The notes below the pieces were generated by a model. The model was not told the DNA's origin, did not search any database, and was given only the letters and a program-made list of their open reading frames with translations. A stretch of DNA of 64,000 nt from G963677915 sp963677915 (GTDB lineage Bacteria > Bacillota > Clostridia > Lachnospirales > Vallitaleaceae), in contig CAXXGE010000008.1 of NCBI GenBank assembly GCA_963677915.2, forward strand, positions 91,985 to 155,984. Direction: 5' to 3'. The position numbers and the translations under genes were made by a program. This document shows positions 1 through 9,242 of this stretch, piece after piece (positions within the stretch are counted from its first letter, which is position 1; every line of letters begins with the position of its first letter).

Positions 1-689
1 AGCAGGGTGAGGTTGAGGTTGCAGGCTATGATGTCAAGCACCTTAAAAATAAAATGTTCAACAAGATCGGCATGTCCTTTGAACAATCCAATGTCTACAG
101 CAAAATGTCCGGCATTGAAAATCTTGAATTCTACAGAAAACTCTTTGATGTGGAGACAAGAGATCCCAAGGAGCTGATAAAACTTGTGGGACTTGACGGA
201 AAAGAAAACATAAGAGCAGGCAAGTATTCGAAGGGGATGAAGCATCGGCTGACCTTTGCCAGATCCATGATCAATAATCCTGAGATGTGGTTTCTGGATG
301 AACCGACCACAGGACTTGATCCTGCAATTGCGGCTGGTATAAAGGACATCATCAGGCAGGAAAATGAAAAGGGTGTCACAGTTTTTTTAACGACGCATAA
401 CATGTACATTGCCGATGAGCTGTGTGACCGGGTTGCGTTCATTGTCGACGGAAAGATAAGACTGATCGACTCGCCAAAAGCTTTGAAACTCAAGTACGGA
501 GAAAAGCTTGTGGATGTCGAATACTTCAAAGACGGCGAACTGATGAGGAACAGCTTTTCTACAGTCGACAATGCTGAAAAGGATAAGCTGGTTGAAGTCA
601 TAGGTAACTATGATATTCAGACAATGCATACCAAGGAAGCCACCCTTGAGGAAATATTCATTAAGGTAACCGGAAGGGGTCTTGTATAG
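1..689 (+). CDS. ABC transporter ATP-binding protein (5' end outside window)
   Basis: ATPase of an ABC-2 type exporter; it would power the two permeases that follow. The reading frame is already open at base 3, so the true start and the Walker A loop lie upstream of the window. Visible are the signature motif (YSKGMKHRL), Walker B with catalytic glutamate (FLDEPTTGLDP) and the switch histidine (TTHNMY). The C-terminal ~70 residues are the usual accessory domain of this subfamily. Its stop codon abuts the ATG of the first permease, so the genes are translationally coupled. The substrate cannot be told from sequence. Confidence 0.93.
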   Translation, partial: QGEVEVAGYDVKHLKNKMFNKIGMSFEQSNVYSKMSGIENLEFYRKLFDVETRDPKELIKLVGLDGKENIRAGKYSKGMKHRLTFARSMINNPEMWFLDEPTTGLDPAIAAGIKDIIRQENEKGVTVFLTTHNMYIADELCDRVAFIVDGKIRLIDSPKALKLKYGEKLVDVEYFKDGELMRNSFSTVDNAEKDKLVEVIGNYDIQTMHTKEATLEEIFIKVTGRGLV

Positions 690-1805
690 ATGAAACTCTG
701 GTACAGTTTTACAAAAGAGCTGAGTTTATCCTCAAAAAGCTGGTATTTCTATGTTGAATTGATCATGGCGCTCATACTGTTGGCGATCCTTTTATTTGTG
801 GTGCCGGAGGATTTTGACAGCAAGGGGAAGGAGTATCTATTTCTGGACCTGCCTCAGGTTGTACAGGATAGAATAAAAAAAGATCTGCTTGAGGAAGATT
901 TGGATGAACTTGCCGAGGAAGCGGAACTGAAGGCGGAGGGTAGTATCTATCCTGCCATGCTTTATGAAACAGACGAATCGAAAATCTACCTGCTTGACAG
1001 TCTGGAGGCGCTTAATGCCGTATCTGACTCGGAAAGGGTGCCGACGATTCATGTTCGCGTCAATGAAGACAATCAGATTGTTTATACCTACTATTTGCAG
1101 GGATACGAAACACAAAAGCTTCAGAATCTTTTGCTGGTTTATCACAACCGATTGGCTGGGCATGATGTGATTGAGGATTATTCCGATCATATCGAAGTCA
1201 GGCGTCTCTATCAAAATGCAGAAACCTTGAATGACAAGGAGAACATGATACCGGTATTTTTAACCTTCAACGGCAGTTTGATGAGTCTGTTCATTATTGC
1301 TTCGTATATCTTCCTCGATAAAAACGAAGGGATCATCAAGGCATATGCAATAACCGCTTCTTCAGTTTGGCACTACTTGATGAGCAAGATTGGCGTCATC
1401 ATCATGACGAGTATTATGACGACCCTTATTATCACCGTGCCGATTATGGGGCTTCAGCCGAACTACCCTGCGATGCTGTTGTTTTTGGTGTCCTCGGGAT
1501 TTTTCGCAGCGTCTCTTGGCTTGCTGCTTACAAGCTATTATAAGGATATTGCTGAAGCGTTTGGTGCGATGTACATTGTCATCGTGATTATGATCATGCC
1601 CAATATCTCTTATTTTACACCGAGCTGGGATCCGGTTTGGGTGAAAGTCATTCCAAGCTATGTGATGCTGCAGGGATTTAAGGACATCATATCTGTCGGA
1701 GGCAACATGCTCTACGTGATGGTTGCATCCCTAGGCTTTTTGATGCTGGGATCGGGTGTTTTTGTTTTGGCGAACTATAGATTCAAGAAGACACTGTCCT
1801 TGTAA
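690..1805 (+). CDS. ABC-2 type transporter permease
   Basis: A 371-residue membrane protein with one N-terminal transmembrane segment (about residues 20-42), a long extracytoplasmic loop rich in Asp/Glu (about 45-185), then about six hydrophobic segments in the C-terminal half. This is the layout of ABC-2 exporter permeases. It starts directly on the stop codon of the ATPase gene and is followed 14 bp later by a second permease, which suggests a heterodimeric membrane domain. Substrate unknown; drug, peptide or lipid export are all possible. Confidence 0.85.
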   Translation: MKLWYSFTKELSLSSKSWYFYVELIMALILLAILLFVVPEDFDSKGKEYLFLDLPQVVQDRIKKDLLEEDLDELAEEAELKAEGSIYPAMLYETDESKIYLLDSLEALNAVSDSERVPTIHVRVNEDNQIVYTYYLQGYETQKLQNLLLVYHNRLAGHDVIEDYSDHIEVRRLYQNAETLNDKENMIPVFLTFNGSLMSLFIIASYIFLDKNEGIIKAYAITASSVWHYLMSKIGVIIMTSIMTTLIITVPIMGLQPNYPAMLLFLVSSGFFAASLGLLLTSYYKDIAEAFGAMYIVIVIMIMPNISYFTPSWDPVWVKVIPSYVMLQGFKDIISVGGNMLYVMVASLGFLMLGSGVFVLANYRFKKTLSL

Positions 1806-1819
1806 AGGAGTGTTAGGAT

Positions 1820-2824
1820 ATGGTTAGAAAAATATTCATCATATTTCAGAGGGACCTTAAAACCAGTGTGCGGAATTTTCTCACCTTGTACATTCTTGTT
1901 GTACCGATTCTTTTTGCTATCCTGATCAATGTCTTTTCCCCCGGTATCAACGATACCACCGTTGAAATCGTTCTGCTGGAAGGGGAGAATCCGCAGCAAA
2001 GTGAATACTTCAAGCAGTTTGCAAAGGTTGAGCTCTTGGGGAGCCTGGAGGCGATTGAGGACCGGGTCAGAAAACGGGACAATATCATTGCTGTACTGCC
2101 AGGCATCTCGGACGCGTATTATATTCTGACGCAGGGGAATGAACCCGATTATGTTGTGGATTACGTGACGAACTTGGCCGCCTTTGACCATTATGATATT
2201 GGGACTGAGGATTCCATGGCTGAAATTGTCGATTACGGCAGGGATATTCCACCACTGAAAAAACTCATGGTCAATGCGGCGCTGATCTTTACTTCGATTA
2301 TTGGTGGCATGATCATTGCCCTTAACATAGTTGAAGAAAAAACGGACAACACCATCAGTGCAATCCACTTGTCACCGGTGTCCAGAATAGGGTTTATTGC
2401 CGGGAAAAGCCTGATCGGTCTGGTTGTTCCGGTGGTGGGCAGTTCGCTGATGCTGATCATCACAGGCTTTAGGGGGATCAACTATTTCCATGTTGTGATC
2501 ATGGTGTCGACTTCATGCATTATGAGCATACTTATAGGCTTTATTGAAGGCATTAATAATGATGATGTCATGACCGCAGCAGGGAACATGAAGATACTCT
2601 TTCTACCCCTGTTTGGCTCCATTGCCGGGGTAGAGCTTTTGGCGGACAAGTGGCAGCCTCTATTTTACTGGATACCCTTTTACTGGACTTACAAAGGCAA
2701 TGACCTGGTTTTGTCAAATAGAGGTTCGTGGCTGGATATCATGAAATATTCAGGCATTGTACTGGGCGTTAGTGTTGTTGTATTTTTATTATTGGCACCA
2801 AGAATTAGAAAAGGATTAGAGTAG
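1820..2824 (+). CDS. ABC-2 type transporter permease, second subunit
   Basis: A 334-residue membrane protein with the same plan as the preceding permease: one N-terminal helix (about 20-42), a soluble loop of about 110 residues, then about six helices. The start is supported by an AAGGAG site just upstream. It resembles permeases annotated as fluoroquinolone-export type, but that name is only a family label. Third gene of the exporter operon; probably pairs with the upstream permease. Confidence 0.83.
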   Translation: MVRKIFIIFQRDLKTSVRNFLTLYILVVPILFAILINVFSPGINDTTVEIVLLEGENPQQSEYFKQFAKVELLGSLEAIEDRVRKRDNIIAVLPGISDAYYILTQGNEPDYVVDYVTNLAAFDHYDIGTEDSMAEIVDYGRDIPPLKKLMVNAALIFTSIIGGMIIALNIVEEKTDNTISAIHLSPVSRIGFIAGKSLIGLVVPVVGSSLMLIITGFRGINYFHVVIMVSTSCIMSILIGFIEGINNDDVMTAAGNMKILFLPLFGSIAGVELLADKWQPLFYWIPFYWTYKGNDLVLSNRGSWLDIMKYSGIVLGVSVVVFLLLAPRIRKGLE

Positions 2825-2849
2825 TCGAATCGAAAAGGAGGAACATGTT

Positions 2850-3047
2850 ATGAAGATATGGGCAATTGTATGTTTGCTTTATGCTGTGGTGGTTATTATA
2901 CTGGCGGTGACAAAGCCGGCAGCGATCTGGAATATGAAAAAAATCCAATGGTTTGAAAAACATATGGGCGCCAAAGGAACGGAAATATTCTTTTATGTCT
3001 GGGCATTGCTGTTTCTGGTGCTGGGCGTTTGGCTGCTTACGAAATAA
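2850..3047 (+). CDS. small two-helix membrane protein (DUF6199-like)
   Basis: A 65-residue protein with two hydrophobic segments (about 3-22 and 46-63) separated by a basic stretch around WNMKKIQWFEKHMG. The AAAGGAGG ribosome site sits at the proper distance. It resembles the small DUF6199-type membrane proteins of Bacillota; no function is established. Position and orientation suggest co-transcription with the exporter genes. Confidence 0.65.
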   Translation: MKIWAIVCLLYAVVVIILAVTKPAAIWNMKKIQWFEKHMGAKGTEIFFYVWALLFLVLGVWLLTK

Positions 3048-3068
3048 TCCTTCTTAAGGAGGTTTCAT

Positions 3069-3662
3069 ATGTATGACTGTATCGGTGAATACAAGAAGTA
3101 TGCAGCTTCAATCGGCGATAGACGAAGCCTCTATAGGGCTGTTGCAGAAAAATTCAATATTGCAAGCGCGCTCTATCCAGGAAGTCATATAGATATTGCG
3201 CCTTCATTCGTGATTCCCAAGGTTACATATATTGATAACTTCAAAGGGGCTATTGCGTTTTTCAGAAATATTGACAAGATCCGTGCATTCATAGCCTCTC
3301 AGAAGACATATGAGGAAGCGTGTGAAGTTGTGTTTTATGGAAAAGACTACAGTGAAAAAATAGAGACAGAAAAGGTGGATCTAATAATTTCTCAGTTTGC
3401 CGGTTTTGTTGGACAGGCGACAAAAGAATATTTGAAAGACGGCGGGATTCTGCTTTGCAATGACAGCCACGGAGATGCTACGATGGCATTTTTGGACGAT
3501 GATTATGAACTCGTTGGGACGGTTGACTCGAGGTATCGAATTATCACCACTGACCTGGATAAGTATTTTTGTTTTGCAAGGAAAAGAGATATTGATAAAG
3601 AGAAGGTGTTGAAAAGCATGAAAGGCCCCAAATATAAGCATATGGCTGATAATTATCTGTTT
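3069..3662 (+). pseudogene. unknown protein, 5' part, split by an insertion sequence
   Basis: The first 198 codons of a gene that I do not recognise. Good AAGGAGG site before ATG. The frame runs into the insertion sequence and stops three codons inside it. Removing the insertion and one copy of the 4-bp target duplication joins this part in frame to bases 5296-5430, giving a continuous 242-residue protein. The sequence has alternating hydrophobic strands (VDLIISQFAGF, GGILLCNDSHGD) that suggest an alpha/beta fold, but no catalytic motif is evident. Confidence 0.85.
3659..3662. repeat. target site duplication, left copy (gttt)
   Basis: Four bases immediately left of the left terminal inverted repeat, repeated at 5292-5295 immediately right of the right one. 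Collapsing them restores the interrupted reading frame, which is independent support for the exact insertion point. Confidence 0.85.
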
Positions 3663-5291
3663 AGTGTCTGCTGATTAACTCCTAAACCCTTGACTTCACT
3701 GCATTCAGAGCGGTTTTTTGGTATAATAGATGCAAGGGTAATTCAAGGAAAAACCGATTATCCTTGCACTTCAAACCTCAAATACCCGTTTAGGAGCTTA
3801 AAATATGTATATTCCATCCGATAACTCACAACCCAGCTTTCTTGACTTCAACCAACCCCTTGGACTTAAGATGAACCCCAAAAATCGATGGGTGACCATG
3901 GCGGATCAAATCCCATGGAACAAATTCGAAGAAAAGTATGCCGACTTGTTTCAAAGTGATACCGGCAATGTAGCAAAACCGTTACGGATGGCTTTAGGCT
4001 CTTTGATTATTCAAATAAAGTATGGTTATGCTGACCGTGAGCTTGTCGATCAGCTAACCGAAAATCCATACTACCAGTACTTCATCGGTCTCCCGGGATA
4101 TCAAGAAACAGCGCCATTTGATGCCAGTCTATTGGTAACATTCCGAAAGCGTATCAGTGCTGAAATGCTAATGGAAGCCAATGAACATATGCTGGAAGCC
4201 GCCTCATCAAGTGATGACAATAACGATAACGATGATGATTCAGAATCGGGACCGGATGAACCATCCAGCAAACAAGATGCCCCTGAAACTGAAGAGCCAG
4301 ATAGCAAGGGAACACTGATTATCGATGCAACATGTGCCCCTTCAAATATTCGTTACCCTCAAGACTTTTCATTGCTGAATGAAGCAAGAGAAAAGCTCGA
4401 AGAAATCATTGATTGTTTTTGCAAGGACAATGGACTGAAGAAACCTAGAACCTACCGCAAAGAAGCGAGGAAAAACTACCTTGCACTTGCAAAAACAAAG
4501 AAAAGAAGCAAGTCAAAAATCAGAAAAACCATCCGAAAGCAACTGGGGTATGTAAAGCGGAATCTTGGATATATCGATGGTTTCCTCGAAGCTGGTCATG
4601 CACCAACAGATAAGGAAAAAACACTGTTGAAGACAATCAGGCTTCTGTATGAGCAGCAAGAATATATGTACAGTAACCACACGCATTCCGCCCCGAACCG
4701 TATCGTAAGCATTCAGCAGCCATATCTACGTCCCATAGTGAGAGGAAAGGCGAAGGCCCCTGTTGAATTCGGAGCCAAGTTCGATCTGAGTGTAGATGAA
4801 AAAGGCTATGCACGCATTGAAAAACTTTCTTTTGATCCATATAACGAGAGTACATGCTTACAGAAAGCGGTCGAGGCTTACAAAGACCGCACCGGTCATT
4901 ATCCTGAAAGAGTGCTTGTCGATCAAATCTACCGAACACGTGATAACCGAGATTACTGCAAAGGTAAAGGCATCAGGATGTCCGGTCCCAAGCTGGGACG
5001 ACCATCAAAAAACAGGGAGCATGACAAGGCTATCGAATACCAAGACAATGTCGACCGCATCGAAGTCGAGAGAACTTTCAGTCTCAGCAAACGATGCTAT
5101 GGAATGGGCCTGATTAAAACCAAACTGGAAGAAACAACCAGGGCAACGATTGCGTTGTCTGTATTTGTGACGAATCTATTCAAGATTCAGTCATGCATAA
5201 TTTTACGTTTGCTCTGTCAGTGGTTGAACTGCTGGCATTATGAACCATTCTTGGCTGTATGAGTCGCAGAATGACTTAATCAGCAGACACT
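3663..5291 (+). mobile_element. IS5/IS1182-like insertion sequence, complete, 1629 bp
   Basis: Bounded by a perfect 16-bp terminal inverted repeat, agtgtctgctgattaa at the left end and its reverse complement at 5276-5291. Carries a single intact transposase gene. Flanked by a gttt duplication. The perfect repeats, intact gene and clean target duplication point to recent insertion. Confidence 0.93.
3805..5262 (+). CDS. IS5/IS1182-like DDE transposase
   Basis: A 485-residue transposase. The N-terminal DUF772-type region (LFQSDTGNVAKPLRMALGSL) is followed by an acidic Ser/Asp-rich linker at about 133-170. The RNase H-like core shows the first catalytic Asp in LIIDATCAPS, the second in VLVDQIYRT and the Glu in IEVERTFSLSKR. 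Full length for the group and free of frameshifts, so probably active. It ends 29 bp before the right end of the element. Confidence 0.92.
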   Translation: MYIPSDNSQPSFLDFNQPLGLKMNPKNRWVTMADQIPWNKFEEKYADLFQSDTGNVAKPLRMALGSLIIQIKYGYADRELVDQLTENPYYQYFIGLPGYQETAPFDASLLVTFRKRISAEMLMEANEHMLEAASSSDDNNDNDDDSESGPDEPSSKQDAPETEEPDSKGTLIIDATCAPSNIRYPQDFSLLNEAREKLEEIIDCFCKDNGLKKPRTYRKEARKNYLALAKTKKRSKSKIRKTIRKQLGYVKRNLGYIDGFLEAGHAPTDKEKTLLKTIRLLYEQQEYMYSNHTHSAPNRIVSIQQPYLRPIVRGKAKAPVEFGAKFDLSVDEKGYARIEKLSFDPYNESTCLQKAVEAYKDRTGHYPERVLVDQIYRTRDNRDYCKGKGIRMSGPKLGRPSKNREHDKAIEYQDNVDRIEVERTFSLSKRCYGMGLIKTKLEETTRATIALSVFVTNLFKIQSCIILRLLCQWLNCWHYEPFLAV

Positions 5292-5295
5292 GTTT

Positions 5296-5430
5296 AGATT
5301 AATACCTCAGGAAATGAAGGCAACAATGGAATTGATGGCTAGTATTGAAGAAGGTGAAAAGTCAGCTATGGGGGAAGGGTGGCTCTCTTTGGAAGAAATT
5401 CATTCTGCATTGGGCATAAGATACCGATAA
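5296..5430 (+). pseudogene. unknown protein, 3' part, beyond the insertion sequence
   Basis: The 3' remainder of the gene that begins at 3069: 44 codons and a stop (ending SALGIRYR). It has no start or ribosome site of its own and makes sense only when joined to the 5' part across the element. It contains a Glu/Lys-rich helix (MELMASIEEGEKS). The split probably abolishes function unless the element excises. Confidence 0.82.
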
Positions 5431-5447
5431 ATCGGACGAAATAAAAT

Positions 5448-5487
5448 CGACCGGCCACGGGATATCAAATCCTTAAGTAGCCGGCCG
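5448..5487 (-). terminator. terminator of the alpha/beta hydrolase gene
   Basis: An 11-bp GC-rich stem (cgaccggccac pairing with gtagccggccg, with G-U and minor mismatch) whose minus-strand transcript continues into a T-rich run. It sits just past the hydrolase stop codon. Confidence 0.6.
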
Positions 5488-5493
5488 TTAATA

Positions 5494-6309
5494 TTATCTC
5501 TTCTTGTAGATATTAAGCCATGCACCAACAATAGCTTCAAACTGGACTGGATGCTCAAGAAAGAAGGAATGGCTGGCATCGGTCAGGATGTTCACACTGG
5601 CGTGGGGATAGTAGGGCAACATGTCGAGCATATCCTGATATCCGACGGAGGTATCCTGATAGCCAAGCAGAAACAGAGCCTTGTGATGATGGACCCGGTT
5701 GTCCTGTTCTATATAGTCAGAGGCGTATTTGCCGGTGTAAAGGGCCTGCAAAAAGCTCCAATCCGCCAAAGCTGTGGCTCTTAAGAAATCCGCCTCGCTC
5801 CGGTTGTAGGTCCTTTCGTTGATGACGACCATGCTTTCAAGGAGTTCTTCCTGCTTGAAAGGCGGCAGTGATTCCAGGAACGCCCGGTCGATATCCTGAT
5901 GGACGATGGGCGCCACATTTCTTTTTGACATTTCCGGCATCACAACCGGGCAGATCAGTACTTCGCCGATCACTTGATTCATAAACTTCTTGGCAATGCC
6001 GCGTGCGATATATCCGCCATAGGAGTATCCCATGACGATGAAGGTCCTGTTCCCGACCAGTTTTTCGATCAGCTTCGTCACCAAATCCAACATGCTGTCG
6101 GAATTGTTTTCCAGATTATGGGGCGGTGACTGCCCCATGCCTGGCATATCTATGTATATCCTTTTAAGGCCTTTAAGCGACATACTGCTTTCTTCGATGG
6201 CGTGTATCATCGTTAGACTGTCCAAATACAAACCATGCAGTATGATCAGGGGCAGGCCTTCCCCTTTTATATCATAATGTATCATCTGATCATCTATGTA
6301 ATCGATCAT
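5494..6309 (-). CDS. alpha/beta hydrolase
   Basis: A 271-residue alpha/beta-hydrolase-fold protein. The nucleophile elbow is GYSYGG, the oxyanion region is LPLIILHGLYLDS, and the catalytic histidine is in DASHSFFLEHP. An Asp in the LLGYQDTSVG segment is the likely third member of the triad. I start at the ATG preceded by GGAGG rather than 13 codons upstream, where no ribosome site exists. Cytoplasmic, no signal peptide. Ester or amide substrate unknown. Confidence 0.85.
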   Translation of the reverse strand: MIDYIDDQMIHYDIKGEGLPLIILHGLYLDSLTMIHAIEESSMSLKGLKRIYIDMPGMGQSPPHNLENNSDSMLDLVTKLIEKLVGNRTFIVMGYSYGGYIARGIAKKFMNQVIGEVLICPVVMPEMSKRNVAPIVHQDIDRAFLESLPPFKQEELLESMVVINERTYNRSEADFLRATALADWSFLQALYTGKYASDYIEQDNRVHHHKALFLLGYQDTSVGYQDMLDMLPYYPHASVNILTDASHSFFLEHPVQFEAIVGAWLNIYKKR

Positions 6310-6375
6310 TAAAAACGCCTCCAAATCCTCACCATTAACACGAAACAATTATATCACAGTCGGTTGATTTGTAAA

Positions 6376-7503
6376 TTAAAGACCAGTGATTTTCCGTAGA
6401 AACCGGATACCCCTGTTTTTCATGGAGGCATCGATGGCGATGGCATTCTCTTTACACAGAGACAGGCAATAGTAACAGTTGATGCACTTTTCGGTGTCGA
6501 TGCGCATGCCGCCGTCTGTAGCCTCAATCGCTTCGACAGGACATTCACCCATGCAGTTACCGCAGCGGGTGCATTTTTTTGACCGTATCCGCAAGTCGAC
6601 ATAGGTGTCCTTGACGAAGGTGCCGTTCCTGTTGCACTGCCTATACAAATCCTGCTCCACAAGATGACGGAAGGGAATCCGCTTGATCTCTCCCAGGATC
6701 TCTATGTCACCAAAATCGGATATTAGGCCCCGCTTCCTGGCTTGCAGCAGAATGGGTATCTGCTCAGGGGCATAGCCGATCATGGATGACGTCACAATAT
6801 CCAGTGCAGCCGGGTTTTCAGAAGCAAAGATCTTGCCGGTTCTGACAGGGCGTCCAAGAGCGGTCGGGCCGCCGTCCAGGCTATAGACAGCATCCATAAT
6901 CGAAAGGGCTGGTTTTAACACTTTATGTATATCGATGAAGACATCCGACAGTTCGAACTCGTTGTCCGTCCAGCGATGGATCTTCTGTTTATAGCCTCCA
7001 GGCAGACAACCGAACATGTTTTTGACAGCGCCGGAAAAACGCATGCCGGCATGTGTTTTCAGCTTGCATGCATCGATGACCATGTCCACATCGAAAAGGA
7101 TTTTGGGCATGTAGAGTCGATCCAGGCCGACAATGTCTTCGCTAACGGTGCATAAAGGGGTTTCCTCAAAGGGGACAAGCTCAGCGCCGTATTTTCTCGC
7201 TACACTGCCGATGCCTGTCGTTTCGAAGGCTTTCCGCGTCATCCCTTTCTGATAGAATGCGCTGGAATCTCCGATGAAGATAGAGCAGGCATTGTCATCG
7301 AGCAACCGGCACAAGGCATCGATAATGGACGGATGGGTAACGGTATGCTGTTTGGCTTTGTTCTGTGTCATGATGTTCGGCTTGATCAGGACTTTCTTGC
7401 CGAAAGGCAACTCGAAGCCGATTCTCTGAAGGGCTTCCTTAACTGCTGAAAAAACCAGCTCGCTGTCATAGCTGTCGCAATCAACCGCTGAAACGTAATA
7501 CAT
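6376..7503 (-). CDS. DUF362 domain protein with C-terminal 2x[4Fe-4S] ferredoxin domain
   Basis: A 375-residue protein. Residues about 1-290 are the DUF362 domain (VLIKPNIM, KLKTHAGMRFSGAVKNMFG). The C-terminus is a bacterial ferredoxin domain with two cluster motifs, CTRCGNCMGECP and CINCYYCLSLC. DUF362 ferredoxins are common in anaerobes, and their electron-transfer partners are mostly unknown. It lies back to back with the exonuclease III gene. Confidence 0.9.
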   Translation of the reverse strand: MYYVSAVDCDSYDSELVFSAVKEALQRIGFELPFGKKVLIKPNIMTQNKAKQHTVTHPSIIDALCRLLDDNACSIFIGDSSAFYQKGMTRKAFETTGIGSVARKYGAELVPFEETPLCTVSEDIVGLDRLYMPKILFDVDMVIDACKLKTHAGMRFSGAVKNMFGCLPGGYKQKIHRWTDNEFELSDVFIDIHKVLKPALSIMDAVYSLDGGPTALGRPVRTGKIFASENPAALDIVTSSMIGYAPEQIPILLQARKRGLISDFGDIEILGEIKRIPFRHLVEQDLYRQCNRNGTFVKDTYVDLRIRSKKCTRCGNCMGECPVEAIEATDGGMRIDTEKCINCYYCLSLCKENAIAIDASMKNRGIRFLRKITGL

Positions 7504-7517
7504 AGCAACACCCCCAT

Positions 7518-7547
7518 TTGTATTCTACTGTTATTATACAGTATAAT
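7518..7547 (+). promoter_or_regulatory. sigma-A promoter of the exonuclease III gene
   Basis: -35 TTGTAT, 18-bp spacer, -10 TATAAT, about 38 bp before the chosen ATG in a divergent intergenic region. Confidence 0.6.
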
Positions 7548-7585
7548 TGCATCATACACGGAGAACTTATGATCAGGAGGTTTTT

Positions 7586-8338
7586 ATGAAACTTATATCA
7601 TGGAATGTCAACGGCATACGGGCTGCACTGAATAAAGGATTTCTGGACTATTTCATGTCTACAGATGCGGACGTCTTCTGTATCCAGGAGACAAAGTGCC
7701 AGGTGGGACAGGTGGAGATTGATCTGCCGGGATACCATCAGTACTGGAATGCGGCGGTGAAGAAAGGTTATTCAGGCACGGCAATATTCACGAAAGAAGA
7801 GCCTTTGAGTGTCAAGTATGACATGGATATCGAAGAGCATGACCAGGAAGGGCGTGTCATTGCTCTGGAATATAACGACTACTACCTGGTAAACGTCTAT
7901 ACGCCCAATTCCAAAAGGGGACTGGAACGTCTCGACTACCGCATGGTCTGGGAAGACGCATTCAGGGACTACCTCAAGGAACTGGAGAAAACAAAACCGG
8001 TCATCGTATGCGGCGACTTGAACGTGGCACATAAGGAGATCGACCTGAAAAACGACAAGACCAACCATTTCAGTGCAGGCTTCACAGACGAAGAAAGAGG
8101 GAAGATGACGGAACTCTTGGATGCGGGCTTTATCGACACATTCAGGCATTTCTACCCTGACCTTGAAGACGTCTACACCTGGTGGTCCTATATGGGCAGA
8201 GCCAGACACAACAACGTGGGGTGGCGGATCGACTACTTCCTTGTCAGTGACGCCCTGGAAGACAGACTGGAAGACGCTGAAATCCATATGGAAATCATGG
8301 GAAGCGACCATTGTCCGATTGTACTTAAACTGAAATAA
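7586..8338 (+). CDS. xth: exodeoxyribonuclease III / AP endonuclease
   Basis: A 250-residue EEP-family nuclease that cleaves abasic sites and degrades DNA 3'-5' in base-excision repair. Family motifs are present in order: ISWNVNGIRA, FCIQETKCQ (catalytic Glu), CGDLNVAHKEIDL, WRIDYFLVS and the terminal GSDHCPIVL. I use the ATG preceded by CAGGAGG; the open frame 13 codons further upstream has no ribosome site. Exo III activity is well established for the family. A bidirectional terminator follows. Confidence 0.96.
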   Translation: MKLISWNVNGIRAALNKGFLDYFMSTDADVFCIQETKCQVGQVEIDLPGYHQYWNAAVKKGYSGTAIFTKEEPLSVKYDMDIEEHDQEGRVIALEYNDYYLVNVYTPNSKRGLERLDYRMVWEDAFRDYLKELEKTKPVIVCGDLNVAHKEIDLKNDKTNHFSAGFTDEERGKMTELLDAGFIDTFRHFYPDLEDVYTWWSYMGRARHNNVGWRIDYFLVSDALEDRLEDAEIHMEIMGSDHCPIVLKLK

Positions 8339-8361
8339 GGATAAAACAAGACATAAGAAAA

Positions 8362-8390
8362 GGCCATCCGGATCGATGAACCGGGTGGCC
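8362..8390. terminator. bidirectional terminator between converging genes
   Basis: A 10-bp stem (ggccatccgg with ccgggtggcc, one G-U pair) with a 9-nt loop. T-rich sequence follows on the plus strand and TTTTC-type sequence on the minus strand. It serves the converging exonuclease III and BI-1 genes. Confidence 0.8.
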
Positions 8391-8404
8391 TGTATTGCTT
8401 TCTT

Positions 8405-9091
8405 TTATCTTCTTCGCATCAGGCGAAGGATTGAAAGGAACAAGTTGATGAAGTCGAGATAGAGTCTCAAGGCACCATGGACGGCAACGCCATCCACACT
8501 CACAGACCCGTCGCGGACCGTCATCACATAGTACTGCTTGAGCACCTGCAGATCATAGGCTGTCAGACCAGCGAAAAGCAGGACACTGATGATGCTGATG
8601 GCATATGACAGACCACCGCTCTGAAGGAACATATTCAGTACTGAAGCGGCAATCACGCCAACCAGCGCCATAATGAAAAAGGAGCGGAAGGCTGTCAGGT
8701 CAGTCTTGGTGATGTAGCCATAGGCCGCCATTGTCAGGAAGATAATGGCTGTCACGAAGAAAGCCGTAAACAGCTGGGATCCCGAATAGATCAGGAAGAT
8801 GGCTGAAAGTGTGACACCGTTAAGCGCCGCATACAATAGGAAGAAACCTACCGCTTTTTGTTTTGGCAGTTTGAACGCTCTGGCCGACAAATAGAAGACC
8901 AGGGCGAATTCGCCGATGATCAGGCCGAAGAAGGTCAACTGGCTGCTGAAAATAAAACTCAGCAGGGCTGGGGACGATATAGTGATCATCGCCATGGTAC
9001 CTGTCACGATCAAACCTGTAAACATCCATAAAAATACTTTAGCTAGAAACGCATTGAAATCCGATGCGGATAAAATCCTTTCTTGTTGCAT
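8405..9091 (-). CDS. Bax inhibitor-1 / YccA family membrane protein
   Basis: A 228-residue protein with about seven transmembrane helices over nearly its whole length, ending with the family signature region DLQVLKQYY and ALRLYLDFINLFLSILRL. Family members are putative calcium-leak or stress-related membrane proteins, and the physiological role in bacteria is unclear. An AAGGAGG site precedes the ATG. Monocistronic, between a terminator and the tRNA promoter region. Confidence 0.9.
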   Translation of the reverse strand: MQQERILSASDFNAFLAKVFLWMFTGLIVTGTMAMITISSPALLSFIFSSQLTFFGLIIGEFALVFYLSARAFKLPKQKAVGFFLLYAALNGVTLSAIFLIYSGSQLFTAFFVTAIIFLTMAAYGYITKTDLTAFRSFFIMALVGVIAASVLNMFLQSGGLSYAISIISVLLFAGLTAYDLQVLKQYYVMTVRDGSVSVDGVAVHGALRLYLDFINLFLSILRLMRRR

Positions 9092-9181
9092 AATGAAACC
9101 TCCTTATCAAGTTATTATTTCCAGTTCCTTTATTATATCAGATTCGAGACAATTAGAATATTAAACTTTTCTAAAATATCA

Positions 9182-9209
9182 TTGACAAATAGGAAATATA
9201 TGTTAAGAT
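9182..9209 (+). promoter_or_regulatory. promoter of the tRNA operon
   Basis: Perfect -35 TTGACA, 16-bp spacer, -10 TAAGAT, about 34 bp before the first mature tRNA base. No later promoter is visible between the tRNAs, so all five are probably processed from one transcript. Confidence 0.6.
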
Positions 9210-9242
9210 ATATCTTGTTCTGTTTTTGGAAAAACAGCATCC

